Positions 51,601-64,000 of a DNA stretch of 64,000 nucleotides are shown here, piece after piece. The number at the start of each line of letters is the position of its first letter. The first letter of the stretch is position 1. The position numbers and the translations under genes are program-made. The DNA lies in NCBI GenBank assembly GCA_026413225.1, contig CM048554.1:89693963-89757962 (forward strand), read 5' to 3'. Below the pieces are notes generated by a model that did not search any database, was not told the origin of the DNA, and worked only from the letters and a program-made list of their open reading frames with translations. Source of the DNA: Otis tarda. Lineage: Eukaryota; Chordata; Aves; Otidiformes; Otididae.

Positions 51601-54600
51601 AACTCAAGTATGCCATCTCTTAAGTACTCAACTCACCAATTTTTTATTCTGAGTATTTATTCAGTGATTATTTCAGAATTTTACACAAAATGCAATTATT
51701 TAAGTGAAGGAACAGAAGGATGCTTTAAGTTCAAATACATTGTTTTGAGGAGGAATGCACCCAAGATTCCTGTTGTCTTGGGTAAGTGTTCTTAGCATGA
51801 GGCTATCTGGAACTGGTCCACTTTCTAATGGGGTGCTTTGTCTGTAAGAGGGGACTGACTGTTAGCCTTTGGGCTGGGACATCACCTGGCTTTCAATCCC
51901 TGATCCAGAAAGCATTTCCTTATCTACACAAAGTGAAGAGTGCAGGTACACACCTCCACTCTGGCTTGACACTGAGCCATTCTGGAATGAACTGAGAGTT
52001 CAGATCTACTCAGGCAAAAGTTGTTGCAACAGCTGTCTAAAATAGTGTAGATAAAAAGCCAATAATTGAACTGCTAGTGTAAGAAACAGTAAATTTTCAT
52101 TCAGAAGCTCTGCGAGTCTGCACTCTCAAAAGTTGTTTGACAAACTCCTGCTTAAACCAGCTAATACATTTAAAATTAAAAAACCTGTACCTCCTATGCA
52201 GAAGTTCATAAAAACTCACAGGCCCCATAGAGAGATGAGTATTTTACAGCAATGGTATTATAATTAAATATATTTTTTTAAATACTCTTTTTAAAAAAAA
52301 ATCTTGTGTGAAACATGACTTTTCAACAGCAGCAGCATTTCCATAATTACTACATTCTTCATTTTTTCATATTGTTATCTTTCTTATAAAGCCTAGGTGT
52401 TGGTATCTTACCTTTAAAGCTTAGGCAACCTTAAGCACTTCCAGAGAAAAGACTCAAAAGCATACATACAAGAATCTAGGTCACCATGAAAAAAAAAGAG
52501 GAAAATCCATAAAAGCAGGAAAGCAGACAATATAACATCACATAAACTATAGTTTAAAAGACTTTATTTAAGTTGCCTTAGAAAATGATATTTTCCACAG
52601 CAGTACTTATTTTTCCCATTTCTTCCTCTGCAGAGAAAAAACTTTCTGAAAAAATAAAATCAGAAAAACCCACGACTTTTATTCAAAAAAAAAGGTCTTC
52701 ATTCTATGGGCATTGTCCTAGAGACAATGTATATATTGACTATAGTGGAAGTTCAGTATTGAAATGACTGAGTTTCCAAGATTATATTTTTAAAATGTTA
52801 GTTTTAGAAAAAGGAAAAAAAAGGTACTTAGAGAAGTAAGTCACATCACTGGAAAGTAGAGCTGCAGCTATTACCGAACGCTTCTTTCTGTTTGCCTTTA
52901 ACTGTAAGGACTTTTAGTTTTATTCAAGAAGTTTGCCGAGTAGTTATTTTCCTCTCAAACTGGATGAAAAAAAAAATCTCTTTTTGAGTAAAGCCATTTA
53001 ACTGAGCTTATGTATTTGTTCAATAGAGACTTTTTGTTAAAGTCTTCTATCTTCAACTGCTTGTATTAAGTTTTAACTGCTCTTTTTTGTTTTCTTTTTT
53101 GTTCAGGTTTTTGGTTTGTATTTTTTTTGTGTGTGGTTTTTTTTTTTTTCTTTTTCACTCCTGCAAAGTGCTGGCATAAGTGACTGGTGGACTGAGCTTG
53201 GCTGGCAGGTGTTTTTCACATAACTCCATTGCCCAGCATAAGAAACATATATTTTTACTATGAGATCATGGACGTTCTGTGTACCTTTCATAACTATTTA
53301 ACTTAGTTTGGCAATGCTATAAAATATCTTTTTGCCTTCACTTTTTCCATGGGGCAGCTTCATTTTTTACCTGTCTTTTCAGTGGAAGCATCAGTATATT
53401 CAGAATTAGACACATCTGAAGGATGTCTGGCATTCATTTGAGTACAAGTCTGCAGAAGCTGAATTTTTCTTCTTGTCAAAGGCAAGGAGTGTATCAGACT
53501 GATTGCAATGTTTCAGGGCTGTCACTGCCCTCTCAAAGGCCTGATATTCCTTTACTTCTTATTATTTACTTTGTCATTTAAATCTCATTTGCTGGGTCAA
53601 AATCAAGTGGCTATGTGCCACCTGATAAGCACTTTTAAGTTCTTCTGTCTGCTGTTTCCAACTAAACTTGTATTTTTCCTCTTAGATATGCTTGAACTTG
53701 TTCCCAGTGTGTTAAAAGGTATGGACTAGCAGGCTGCTGGGGTTTCTTTGAGCTTCAAGCTGTTCTTTAATTCTTTGTTAAATTCCTTTTAGATATTTAA
53801 CATCTCATAGAATCAGAATAATTTTGGAGATCCTCTAATGCTTTATCTAGAGCTCTCAGAAAAATTACTGTCCTTTTTACTCCCCATCCTTTCCCCTTCT
53901 CACCTTCCCACCTTCCTGTGCCATTTTAAAAGCTCTATGGACATTCTTTTGGTGCATATCTACATCTACCATATCCAACACCAAGAATGTGACCTTATGG
54001 TGATGAACTCATTTTATCGCAAAAGCATTGCTGCCTCCAAATTTTCCCCTTTCGTTTACCCTAATCTTGCTCTTTGGATTGTTTCTGTAGGAATGAGCTT
54101 CTCATAGGCAAGATGGTAAATTCTGGGGAAGACTGGACAAAAATAAATGGCAATATGTGAAAACAAAACTTCAAAGTAACTATACAATTAAGAGTTTTTG
54201 CATTTTTCTACGTAGACTACCTTAGCCCAACTATAAGTCACAGCAATTCTCAACACATTCCACCCAGTAAACATTCAAGAAAACGTGAGCTCTGTTCAAC
54301 AATGTGATATATGCCTTTGGAAAAATACTTTCTTGAGTGTTTCCCTTAACACAACACAGTCTTCACAGCATGCTAAGGAACTCCCCATGTTGCAGTTTGT
54401 ATTGTGGGAGGTGTTATGAGTTAGTAGTGCCAACAATTGTCTGGTGTAATAAGACCTTAGTAATGTTTAAAGAATATGTGCCAGCTAAGTTAAAATTGTC
54501 TTTTGTTCTATTCAGGCAGCCACATGTAATGTTGCGGAAGTTGAGTGTGATAACAATATTTGTAAATTATACATTTGAAAGGAACAACTCAGATGACAAA

Positions 54601-56907
54601 AAAAATAAAAGTAGACGGTGAAATGGAATGTGGTCAGTCTGGCATTTGATAGGAGGCTAAAAATGTTTCTGCAGTCTACTGGATATTAGCTCAAGTCTCC
54701 ACTGCAATTTTCTATTCCATTTGCAACATGCAATGCATTCATAGTGGCATAAAACTGGGATTACATGAGACTAGTCAATCTCTATAATTTTCTCTTAACG
54801 TTAGGGGTTGAGAAAAATCGATTTTCTCACAAAGAATCTTCAAAGTGCACAGAGAAATGGAAAAAAAAAATAACTTCACAAATACTGTTGTCTTAGTAAA
54901 TGTTGTCTCATTTAGCTGTGAATAAGAGCTGGGCAAAGCTTTTACTGGAAAACTCCAAATCATACGAAACATCTGTTTTTTAATTTTATTAAAATCAAAA
55001 ACTCAGCCCAGGTTCTTCGAAAGTTTTGCTGAACTTCACAAGCATTTTTGTTTTATGAAACATAGAACTGAGGAAAGCTGTCCTGATTTGTGGTTTTGAA
55101 TGGCTACCACACAAAATCTCTGGATTTTTCACAACATTAGGTGAAACCTGTTGATTTTGACAGGATATTTTATTTGAATTTCTGGTTTTTGACATCAGCA
55201 AGGAGAGAAAAGGCAGTACTTATATGGATTACATGGATTACAAGCAAAACCCTGGGTGAGTAGAAAAACAAAAATCCTTTGAACCCTGGTAAGAGAAGAT
55301 TAGCAAAATATTTGTTATCCATAGATTTTATGAGAAAATAACATAAGCTAAAGTATATTGACTGTGAATAATTGGGGCTGGTTTAGGGTAAAGTTTATGA
55401 AAAGTAAACAAAAATATCAAAAAGTTCTGTGGTCATGATATCAGATGTATACCTGTAAATGTAAATGTTGATTAACTCTGCCTAAATGAGTGATAAGAAC
55501 TTGTTTCAAGTTTTCCGACTCCACCTTTTTTCATGGTTTGTCCTGGAAAAAGCCCACTGAGAATAAAGAGAAGGAAAAAAAAAGAAACTCCTAGCAGTAA
55601 AACATTAAGAGCTAGTGGGAAAAGGTTTTGCCCAGTTCTTATTCACAGCATAGGTATTTAAAAATCCCTACAGTAATGATTATCTGCAGATCTGTAAAAA
55701 TTCCATTTTAAAAAGGCTAAAATACTCCCCAGCCCTTACTCTGGTCAAATAACTACATCCACATTTATGTACATTTCTGTTGAATTACCTTATGTATGTG
55801 CATTATTGATTTATCTTGAACTTCATGTACAGTGTCTATTTCTCACAATATACACAAGATTTGTGTTTACTTATGTTTCCCAGCATCCAAATACCAGCCC
55901 AGGAAACTGCTGTACATACAAATCCCATAGCTTCCCAGAGCCATTTCCAAACTCCATGGATACTGCTGACTACAATAGAACAGGTCACATCAAGACACTA
56001 CTGTCCCCAGAGTGAGACAAAGCATCTACCACCAGTTGAGATCTTACATACATCTGTTCTTGCATGATGCCTGCTTTTTTTTTTTCAGTGTACTTGCCTG
56101 CTATAGCACAGCACTCTTGTTTCAATTTCAACTGCATTTATACAGGTTAATTTTTAATTTTTTTTTCCATCAGCTCAAGATAAAGTTGGCCACACTAAAT
56201 GGAATAGGAATAATGCATTGTCTTGCAGAATAAGTATTCTACCAGGAGGAAACAAAACCCAAACTTGTTTGACAGCAAATATTTCCCTTCACTTTTACCA
56301 CACCCTAAGCCATACAAAAGTACCTTGGTCTGGATGTCAGAAAATATCTAATGTGAATATTGCTCTCAGATTTAACACTAAATTATTCTCCCTCTAGTAT
56401 GATATGCTTTGCTGTGCCAAGTTGCTTTTATACTGCAGAAATATTATCTTTTTTTTTTTATTAAATACCTTTTTCTAATTTTACTCTAAGCCTCCTTTTG
56501 AATCAGTCCTGTACCGAGGATGATACAGCCGAATTGTGTCTGAGGCTACAGTATGTCTTCACACAGGAATAGCAATACCTTGACCTGACCTTCCTCTGAC
56601 TCTCCTCTCTCACCTTTTGTCAGCCCAGCAACCAGACAGTGACAAGGACACCTTCCCACAAGTGCAAGGGACATAATTCAAATTCCAAATTTTAAAAAAG
56701 GTGCTGCAAGAGGTTCCAAACAAAGGATATTTTTATCTCCCTGATGAAACGCAGTGTTCAGTCTGAAACATCAGTTAGTAACCCAGGAGGAAAGCTGAGA
56801 GAAAAAGCACAAAATTTGCCTCTCTGGAGAATTCTAGTATTTTCATGTTTAATTTCACTCTGAATAAAAAAGTTAAATGTTTAAACTCATTGGTTTAGCA
56901 GATAAAA

Positions 56908-56930
56908 AAACAAACAAACAAACAAACAAA
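56908..56930. repeat. (AAAC)n microsatellite
   Basis: Five or more CAAA units in tandem following an A-run. Confidence 0.9.
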
Positions 56931-57101
56931 AAAACCCACAGTGTCCCAACCAAAATAATTGTTTTGACAGTCCAATTTTGTTTGGATTTGACATGAATTT
57001 AGCTTTGCCTGAGATGACAAGTGCCTCATAGTGAACTGTTTGGTTTAATAAACAAAACAAAACACTGTTCCACTTTGGGTCACAAAAGCTTCATAATTAA
57101 A

Positions 57102-57162
57102 TCTTCTCTTCTCCCCTTTCCTTCTCTTCCCTTCACTTCCCTTCCCTTCTCTTTTCCTTTCT
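57102..57162. repeat. Pyrimidine-rich (TTCCC)n-like tract
   Basis: About 60 bp that is almost purely C/T with repeating CTTCCCTTC motifs and one A. Mirror-symmetric pyrimidine tracts of this type can form triplex DNA. Confidence 0.85.
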
Positions 57163-58751
57163 ATTAAAAAAACATTCTGAGATGAAAAACCTTTGCATTA
57201 GCAACAGGCAGCTACTTCCAGATGCAGCTCCCAACCCCAAGAATTCCCAATACTGAGATCATTGCACAGAGTCACTAGGTTTATTTAACCTTTCTCTCAT
57301 TTTGCTGGTAATGTTACAATGATATTTAGGTTACTTTAAAGTGAAGCTCTTTACAAAGAGTTACAGGAAGATTTCATAACACTGGATGTGGGATGATAAG
57401 AATGACAAATGAATTTCAGTACAAATAAATGCAAAAGAATGACTGTGTAAAAACTACTTTATATGTGCACAGTGAGAGATTTTTCATTATTATTCTTACT
57501 CAAGAAGAAAGTCCTGGAGACATAAGTACTTGCCATACAGCTCAGAAGTTATAAAAATACAGGGGAAAAAAGCCTGAATTAGTAGAAAGAAATAAAAAAA
57601 AATAAAGAAAAAAAAGCAGTATTATGCAAGAATCCAACTCTAGGATTTTCCAAATCCAAAGCTAGGGCTCCAGGTTGAGTGAGACATTTTGAATATCCCG
57701 TTCAGACTCACTCTTTCTCTTGGTGATGCAAGAACCAGTGACATCCGGTTAAATTATCAGGCATCATTTTCAAACAAGCATGTTTTTTTTCACCTGGAGT
57801 CAAGTGGAATTCTGAAAGACTTCACTGTAGGATACTGTAAAGTCCAGCTAATGGTTTAAATATCAGTTCTTCCAAATTGATGGAAGATAGGCTATTAGAT
57901 GCAATGGTCAGGATGCAATCTCTGTGGTAGGATATCACCCAATCTTTGATGGATAGACTGAAGAGCTATCCTATTTTTGCTGCTTCTCCTACAAACATCC
58001 ACTAATGACCAGTGTTACATACATGGTACCACATACAAACTACTTTTCTGATCAGGACAAGTTCACTTTATGTTTCTGTTAGCAGTTGATGGTTAAAATT
58101 CTATTTACTGCAACAGGAGTAGACCTAAGACAATGTCAATGACAAGCATTTCTGAAAATCAAGGTGTAAGTGCAATACAAAGTTATTTTTAGTAACCTAA
58201 GACCAATTTGGTAGCAACGACTGTAGATCCTTACTTCGTTATTTAAGTGAGCATCAGGTTTTCACTCCGTATATGTCAGGCTGTACTTAAGCACAGCCAG
58301 CTGTGGTACAGCCAGAATTTCACCTTTGCTGACACTCCCAGTAGAAAGAGTCCTATAACACTACAGTCTGTAGATTTGGTGACATATTTGGTTTTATTAT
58401 ACTGTGATGTTGTTTTCTTTTTCTATTTAATTGTAACAATAACTTTGACATGTATTAGAACTGTTTAAATATTTTCTTTAATCTTTTATTTCAGTCTTCC
58501 ACTTTCTCTGATTGGTTAATTGTGCCAAGAGTTGTGCTAGGAAAAGACAATTGTTTGTTCAATTCTTACCTCACTCTCAGTTTTATGTGCCCGTTGACAA
58601 CAACAAAACCTTTACAAGAGCTGAAAAGTTTGGGGAGCTCGTTACTTCCTACATTGCTGTCAGGGCTTCTTGAGCTGGAGGGGAAAAAAACTCACAGTAA
58701 TGTGCCAGGTTTATAGGATGATCTTGAAGTGGAAAGATACTCAAACTTGGC

Positions 58752-58760
58752 TTTTTTTTT

Positions 58761-58792
<32 letters not shown>
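58752..58792. repeat. Poly(T) tract
   Basis: About 40 bp of T with three C residues. On the minus strand it is a poly(A) preceded by no recognised retroposon. Confidence 0.9.
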
Positions 58793-61435
58793 AACAGTGG
58801 CTTCTTTTGCAATGAACTGTGGCAAGAGTTTTGTAAATGAAGTGAAAAAAATAATCAAACAAACCTCCTTGGGCTTAGATATTTTATTCTCTTTCCAGGT
58901 CTTCCAGTTCAGTGCCACTGACAACTTCAGAACTGCTGCCTAATCACTAAATCCTTTAGATACCTGAATTCCTGTTGATAAACACAAGCAGGTTACACAG
59001 ACAGTGGGAACAGAAAAAGGTTTGTCAAGTGGTGGGAGCCCATATTTGGTCCATGTGCCAAGAGGCTACAAAGCAAAATTACCCTGGTAACACTGAGTGA
59101 GCTTACAAAACCCAAAGCTCAGTGTGTGCTCCCTAGTAATATGAGGGGACAGGTTCAAACCTGTCCTTCAAGCAGGGAATTAGACCTTACTGTTCACACA
59201 ATAGGCCTGAGTGGCATTGAGTATCATCATCATCCCTTTCCTTTGGCACTGAATTCCAAAGGAAGGTTCAGAGTTGAGGATTCAGGTAGAAGACCAGTGT
59301 CCCTATCTAGCTCTGCTGTGTCACTCTGTTAGGTGTCTAAACCTCGCCCCTTTCCTCTGCATTTCACCTCAATGTATCCTTGAAGTTTATTAGTGAGGAG
59401 GTTTCTGAGGATCCCTCAGTCAGGCAAAACGTAAAGAGAGCTTAGGACCCAACTCCAGCTCTGCATTTCTCTGGCTGGACACCAAAAGCTGGCAGCTTTG
59501 CTGTGGAAATGCCTTTGGTGAACTTTCTCATCTATTCTCATTTTCATCCATCTTATAATGCCAGATAGTTTCTCAACAAACCAATCTTGAACACAGGAGA
59601 GTAATATAATGATAAAGGTGTAATACTCCATTTTGAAGTAAACAGATTATTCCTCCACAATGTATTGTTGCAGAGAATTCTCTTCCCACACAACATGGCT
59701 GAGTGAATCAGTCTAGATTCAGAAAATGTGAATCTTAAGCATTCAGTTTATTTGGAAAGTTGGAACAGTTTAAACAAATTGAATCTGTGAAATCCATTTA
59801 AACTTCTGTGCATTCAGCCTCCACTCAATGAGTTAACCTTCGCTTGTATCACTTTCATTTGCATTGCTAAGTTTCAAAGGTAAATGAAGGTGATTTAAGG
59901 AAAGACTGAAGAGCTTTAAGTATATGTATGTATAAAATCTGTGTTATTTATCTAACTCTATGTAGTGAAACTAGTCTATTCTTACACAACATTATCAAAA
60001 CCAGTGAGGTTTTGGAAGGATGGACAACTATACAATTTTGCCATCAGTCTGCACATTTCTAAAGACAAAGTCCAAAGCACTGAAGTATTAGTGAAAAAGC
60101 TATTAGTATTCCAGTCCTTCCAGGCTATTGAAACAAGAAATCTCCTGCAAAAACTTAAACTTATGAGCAATGAGATTCAAGTAAAGAATGTTTTGCATTT
60201 TTTTCAGCTGGATGTCACCAACTGAATTCTGCTTAAATTTTTTTTCCGTTCTCAGTAATATTATAAAGTATACCATAAAGGTATCTTATTGTTTTTTTTT
60301 TCTTTAGAAAATCTAGGTGCTAATTAAAACCAGAAAAAAAAATTCTTTGCAAAGAAGGCTTCATTCTATAATCATAGTACAATACAACAATTAAGTATAA
60401 GGACTTAGAGGCAGTCTCCCAGGATCCATGAAAATCTTCCTCTTTGACTCAATGAATTCTGCCTAAGGAAACCAATTCACAGATGTCAGGTATGGGAGCA
60501 TCTGCAGAACTTCTAGCAAGAACAGTGATAGCACTCAAATCTGGAAGTTGGTTCTGAGCACTAAAACTGGAAACACAAAACAAAACTGAGAAGGAATTAT
60601 AAATTATACAGCCTAGCCCAGAGAGTTAACTGTACCAGCTATGAACATATGCTTATTACCACTGCTGACGGCAGCTGGCAGGGAACCCAACTTAATAAAG
60701 TGAGAACATTACAGCAAAATATACACACTTCAATTTTAACACTCTTGCATCATTTTTGTCTGATAATAAGGCCAATATTGATGAAGGATTTTAATGTCAT
60801 GACAGCTGTGGAGAGATGACAGCTTTGCATACCCTCTCAGGACAGTAAATCAGAAAGAAAACTTCTTGCATTAAGGAATCTGACTAACAGTAAATTAGAA
60901 AGTGTGCAAATTTACTTGTATCTAGCATATATTTGACAAGAGGGCAAACACTGTAACACTCCGAATTGAAGTAATTAAATGTTAAAAGATTTTATAAAAC
61001 ATTCACTTACCTGAAACCAAAAATTTGGCTGGAGAATGAGAAATCTTTCCAATAACCGTTTTTGCTGGTTTTCTTTCCATTTTGCCTGAATTTAGCAATA
61101 TACCAAATGTTAGTCTGAAGCAGTGGCTGCAGATGGAGGCCAGAGGCTTGAACAAACTCAAAAAATTAGGGAAGTCCTCCACCTGTGGCTGAGCATTCAG
61201 GGCTGATATCCTGCACATTTGTGCAGACAGGTCATGGCTGCATGGGAGTACCATTACTCTTACTCATAAGTACTTCCTGCTGAGATGAGATGGGACTTTA
61301 CACCATGTTAGGTCCTTAGGAGCTGGACTAAATTTCTCCTACCTGAAAATCATTCATTCCAGAAGTCCCTTAGGGACATCAGAGGGTATGATGCTCATTC
61401 AAGGACCTGATTAATTAATTATTAGATATCAGAAA

Positions 61436-62329
61436 CATAGAATCACATAATAGTTTGGGTTGGAAGGGACCTTTAAAGGTGTCCTGGTTCTGGCTAGGAT
61501 AGAGTTAATTTTCACCTGAGCTGGGAGAGGAACTGGAGCTGGTGGCCCCTGTGGCTGGGGGACACAGCTGGGATAGTTTACTAATTAGCCAACAGCTGGG
61601 ACAATTTACCCAAATTGGCCAGAGGGCCATTCTATCCCATGTAACATCATGCTCAGTATATCAGTGAGGAGGGTGCTGAAGGAAGGCTTCTGCTACTTGG
61701 GAGGGAGCTGGGCATCAGGATCTGCTGTGAGCTATTGTACTGTAAATTATGGGCTTAAGTATTTTCTGTTATAGGGGTTGGTTTGCTTTATTTTCTGTCT
61801 CTGTTTTGTTTTCTTCTGTTATTCTCAATTTTTTTTTTTTCTCAACTGATGAATTTTGCCTTCTTTTCTTTACCAGTTCTCCTCCTTGTCCCACTGAAGG
61901 GTGGGGGCAGTGAGTGAGAGACTGCATAGCTTGGTCCTGGGTGGGGCTAAACTATGACCAAAGGCCATCTAGTCTAATCTTCCCCCCCACCACAAGGAGC
62001 AGGGACATCTTCAACTAGATCGGGTTGCTCAGAGCCTCGTCCAACCTGGCCTTGAATGTTTCCAGGGATGGGGCATCTACCACTGAACCTGTTGCAGTGT
62101 GCCCTACCCTCACTGTAAAAAGTATTTTCATTATATCTGCTCTGAACCTACTCCTCTCTATTTTAAGACTGTTACCCCTTGTCCTTTCACAACAGGCCCT
62201 GCTGAAGAGTTTCTCCCCATCTTTCTTATAAGTCCCCTTTAGGTATTGGAAAGGCACTATAAGGTCTCCCCAAAGCCATCTCTTCTCCAGGCCGAACAGC
62301 CCCAATTCTCTCAGCCTTTCTTCATAGGA
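61436..62329 (-). mobile_element. CR1 LINE fragment (antisense) interrupted by LTR B
   Basis: The CR1 3' end (CATAGAATCACATAATAG, then GGTTTGGGTTGGAAGGGACC) occupies 61436-61479. The element resumes at about 61965 with CCATCTAGTCTAATCTTCC and runs to 62329 through the reversed C terminus of ORF2. The minus frame 62015-62365 includes [16 protein letters not shown]. Joining the flanks across the LTR gives continuous CR1 sequence, so the CR1 was present first. The coding part carries a small deletion near 62085, where CR1 normally reads on to HWNRLP. Confidence 0.93.
61480..61959 (+). mobile_element. Solo LTR, related avian ERV family B, nested in CR1
   Basis: A 480-bp element starting TGTCCTGGTTCTGGCTAGG and ending GGGGCTAAACTATGACC. 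AAAGG occurs on both sides (61475-61479 and 61960-61964), a 5-bp target duplication. The last bases are CC where CA is expected, presumably a later mutation; orientation is taken from alignment of its ends with the A family. It shares GAGAGACTGCRTAG and TGGTCC near the 3' end with family A, but is half as long and lacks the GC-rich array. No internal retroviral genes are present. Confidence 0.85.
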
Positions 62330-64000
62330 ATATAATGCACATCCTTTATCTATCTCTAAAAGCATTTAACATGTATGTGCTGAAAACTGCCTCATGCTCT
62401 GACACTAAACACCAATAAGGCACAACTAGTAAAGGACAAGAAAAACTGTGTTAATGAGAAGAAAAAGTATGATGATTTCATACACAAAAGACTATAAACT
62501 TACATGGTTTTCTAATTAATGTTTTGATGTTGGATCTTTTTAGTATTGCTTTGATTTTAGTGGTTTCAACATCATGAGTGAGATTTCTCTGGTGAAAAAT
62601 ACCCACACAACCTGAATGACTTGTCTGGATTCCTTTTTTTCATCAATATAGGAGAGAGGGTCTTCTAGGAAGACATAACAAAGTCATTAAAAGTGGGTGA
62701 GATGGATTGTGGCCAGTTTTTGCCATTGACTACACAAGGGGCCTGAGGAGGCTTGACTGCGGCAGACATCAAAAGTAGATGAGGTGGCTCTCAGGCACTG
62801 CTTTCTGTGTGTCTGCAATAAACTTGAATTAACATTTCTAGTTCGCATAGATACTCCCTGTGATACTATGACTAGCGGGTGGTAATAGAAGATGTCAGGA
62901 TAAGCAGGGTCGGGCCCAGAGTTAATCCACCAAGACTGCCTGTACAAGTTATCTAAGACCCTCTTTGGAAAAAAAAAAAAAACAAAAGGAACTTTGGAGT
63001 TGACCAACTTCTCCACATAATTCACATCTGAGGTGGTTTGTTTTCCTGTTGTTTCTCTCCATTTCCTTCTAAGAGAGACCATAGGCATCTATACTACACT
63101 AATGTTTTCTTTAAGGGCCTACCGTTCAGTGAGATGAATTCAGGCTGTATCTTACACCATTTTGGAGTCTGCAACAGATATATGGTGGTCATGTGAGATC
63201 TTGGCTTCTGTTTACAGTATCCATCTGGCAGGACTACTCTAACATAGGAGAGTTTTCAGCAGAATGATATTTCTGTTAAGGGCTTCTAAACCCTAGTTTT
63301 AAGCAAAGTTTATCTTAGTAAGGATTTTTCTTCCTTAAAAAGTGATTAATTTCTTCAACTGCTTAACTGAGAAATAATGTAATATAATAATAACTTAATC
63401 TTTTCCTAGTATTCCTTGTCTTTGGCACTGTATATTTTTGATGTTTAGTGCTTTTCTTAACCCCTTCAAAATATTTCAGTAGTAGTTATCCAACAACCAA
63501 AATGCCAGATGTAGTGGCAAAACAGTAGTGTGTACACACGCACAAATACACACCAGGATGAAAGGTCACTAGTCACCCAGCTGCAAGCTAGTGGAGTACA
63601 GTGCCAAGAGGGAAGAGCTGAAACAGCTAGACAGAACAGTTCTGGTTCATTGCAATTACAGGATGAAACACCCGAGACTCTAAAGTTTTAAAGTCAATTC
63701 TGATAATTAAAGTCTCCAGGCAAACTATTTAATATAGCAGTAAATCCTGACCATGGATACCGTACAAGTACGGGGCATCTGAACTGCCTGTATGACCTAT
63801 AACTCCAGTCCCAGAAGCCTGGAGAACATCTGAGCCATGTGGTCTTCCCATCGACCTCCTTACCTCCAGGGCTGAGCCAAGAGTTAGTTAGGTTAGCACT
63901 AGACTAATTTACTTGATTGCCTCGTGCAGTCTCTTATGCTTCCAGCCATCATATTTAAACCAGTGGGAACCTCTGCAGAGAACAGAACAAATTAAGGAAT
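62330..64000. other. Unique non-coding stretch
   Basis: No gene or known repeat recognised. One 133-codon minus frame (62687-63088) includes a poly(F) run from a T-tract and shows no domain I recognise. Confidence 0.5.

Larger units (their letters stand above)
45694..61435. other. Long unique AT-rich stretch
   Basis: About 15.7 kb with no recognised gene, LTR or clear CR1. GC-richer patches with open frames on both strands lie near 47838-48196, 49440-49780, 50350-50770 and 51068-51304, without recognisable domains. Simple repeats include a T-rich tract (53121-53156), an AAAC array (56908-56930), a pyrimidine tract (57102-57162) and poly(T) (58752-58792). Confidence 0.5.

Noticed and set aside
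53804..53830. Possible CR1 3' end (TCATAGAATCAGAATAATTTTGG)
   Set aside because: Only about 25 bp resemble the CR1 terminus and the following sequence does not continue as CR1. Too weak to call.
1..64000. tRNA, rRNA, CRISPR or prokaryotic-type operons
   Set aside because: No box A/B tRNA promoter pair, rRNA-like segment, regular spacer array or closely packed gene cluster was seen. The repeat content is avian.

Overview
The window looks like non-coding DNA (intergenic or intronic) from a bird. The evidence is a dense scatter of CR1 LINE fragments. Several of these keep the CR1 3' end, ATTCTATG-type octamers instead of a poly(A) tail. Three 1.05-1.14 kb solo LTRs and one shorter solo LTR are of a kind I associate with avian ERVL-like elements (from memory, not searched). 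I could not recognise any host protein-coding gene, exon series, tRNA, rRNA or CRISPR array. Nearly all open frames are short or lie inside repeats. Unique sequence is AT-rich; GC-rich patches are mostly LTR or CR1.

Layout. 1-2650: unique AT-rich DNA with poly(A) tracts. About 2655-4640: a 5'-truncated sense CR1 with an uninterrupted 630-codon reverse transcriptase frame. 4641-5717: unique, with a 31-bp palindrome. 5718-6839: LTR copy A1 (+). 6840-11803: unique, with a strong hairpin near 8650. 11804-12851: LTR copy A2 (-). 12852-17429: unique. 17430-18096 (+) and 18308-18525 (-): two CR1 fragments with facing 3' ends. 18526-23435: unique, with a duplicated acceptor-like 86-89 bp block. 23436-23690: CR1 (-). 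24419-25556: LTR copy A3 (+). 25557-30422: unique. 30423-31567: CR1 (+), decayed. 31568-41551: unique. 41552-41800: CR1 (-). 44606-45693: CR1 (-) with a 24-bp nested insert. 45694-61435: long unique stretch with simple repeats. 61436-62329: CR1 (-) split by solo LTR B (61480-61959). 62330-64000: unique.

How the parts relate. The A-family LTRs each carry a CCAAT-box palindrome, a TATA-like motif about 40 bp further on, and an AATAAA about 750 bp after that, so each resembles a self-contained transcription unit. All three keep a 49-codon sense ORF with the same start and stop, and a longer antisense ORF ending at the same homologous position. Copies A2 and A3 have clean 5-bp target-site duplications (CAAGG, GAACC); A1 does not. 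LTR B also has a 5-bp duplication (AAAGG) and shares terminal sequence with the A family. No gag, pol or env remains. The features most worth a second look are the LTR-internal ORFs and minisatellite-like structure, the hairpin near 8650, the miniature CR1 insertion, and the duplicated acceptor-like block. Element names rest on motif recognition from memory; family assignments need a repeat-library search.
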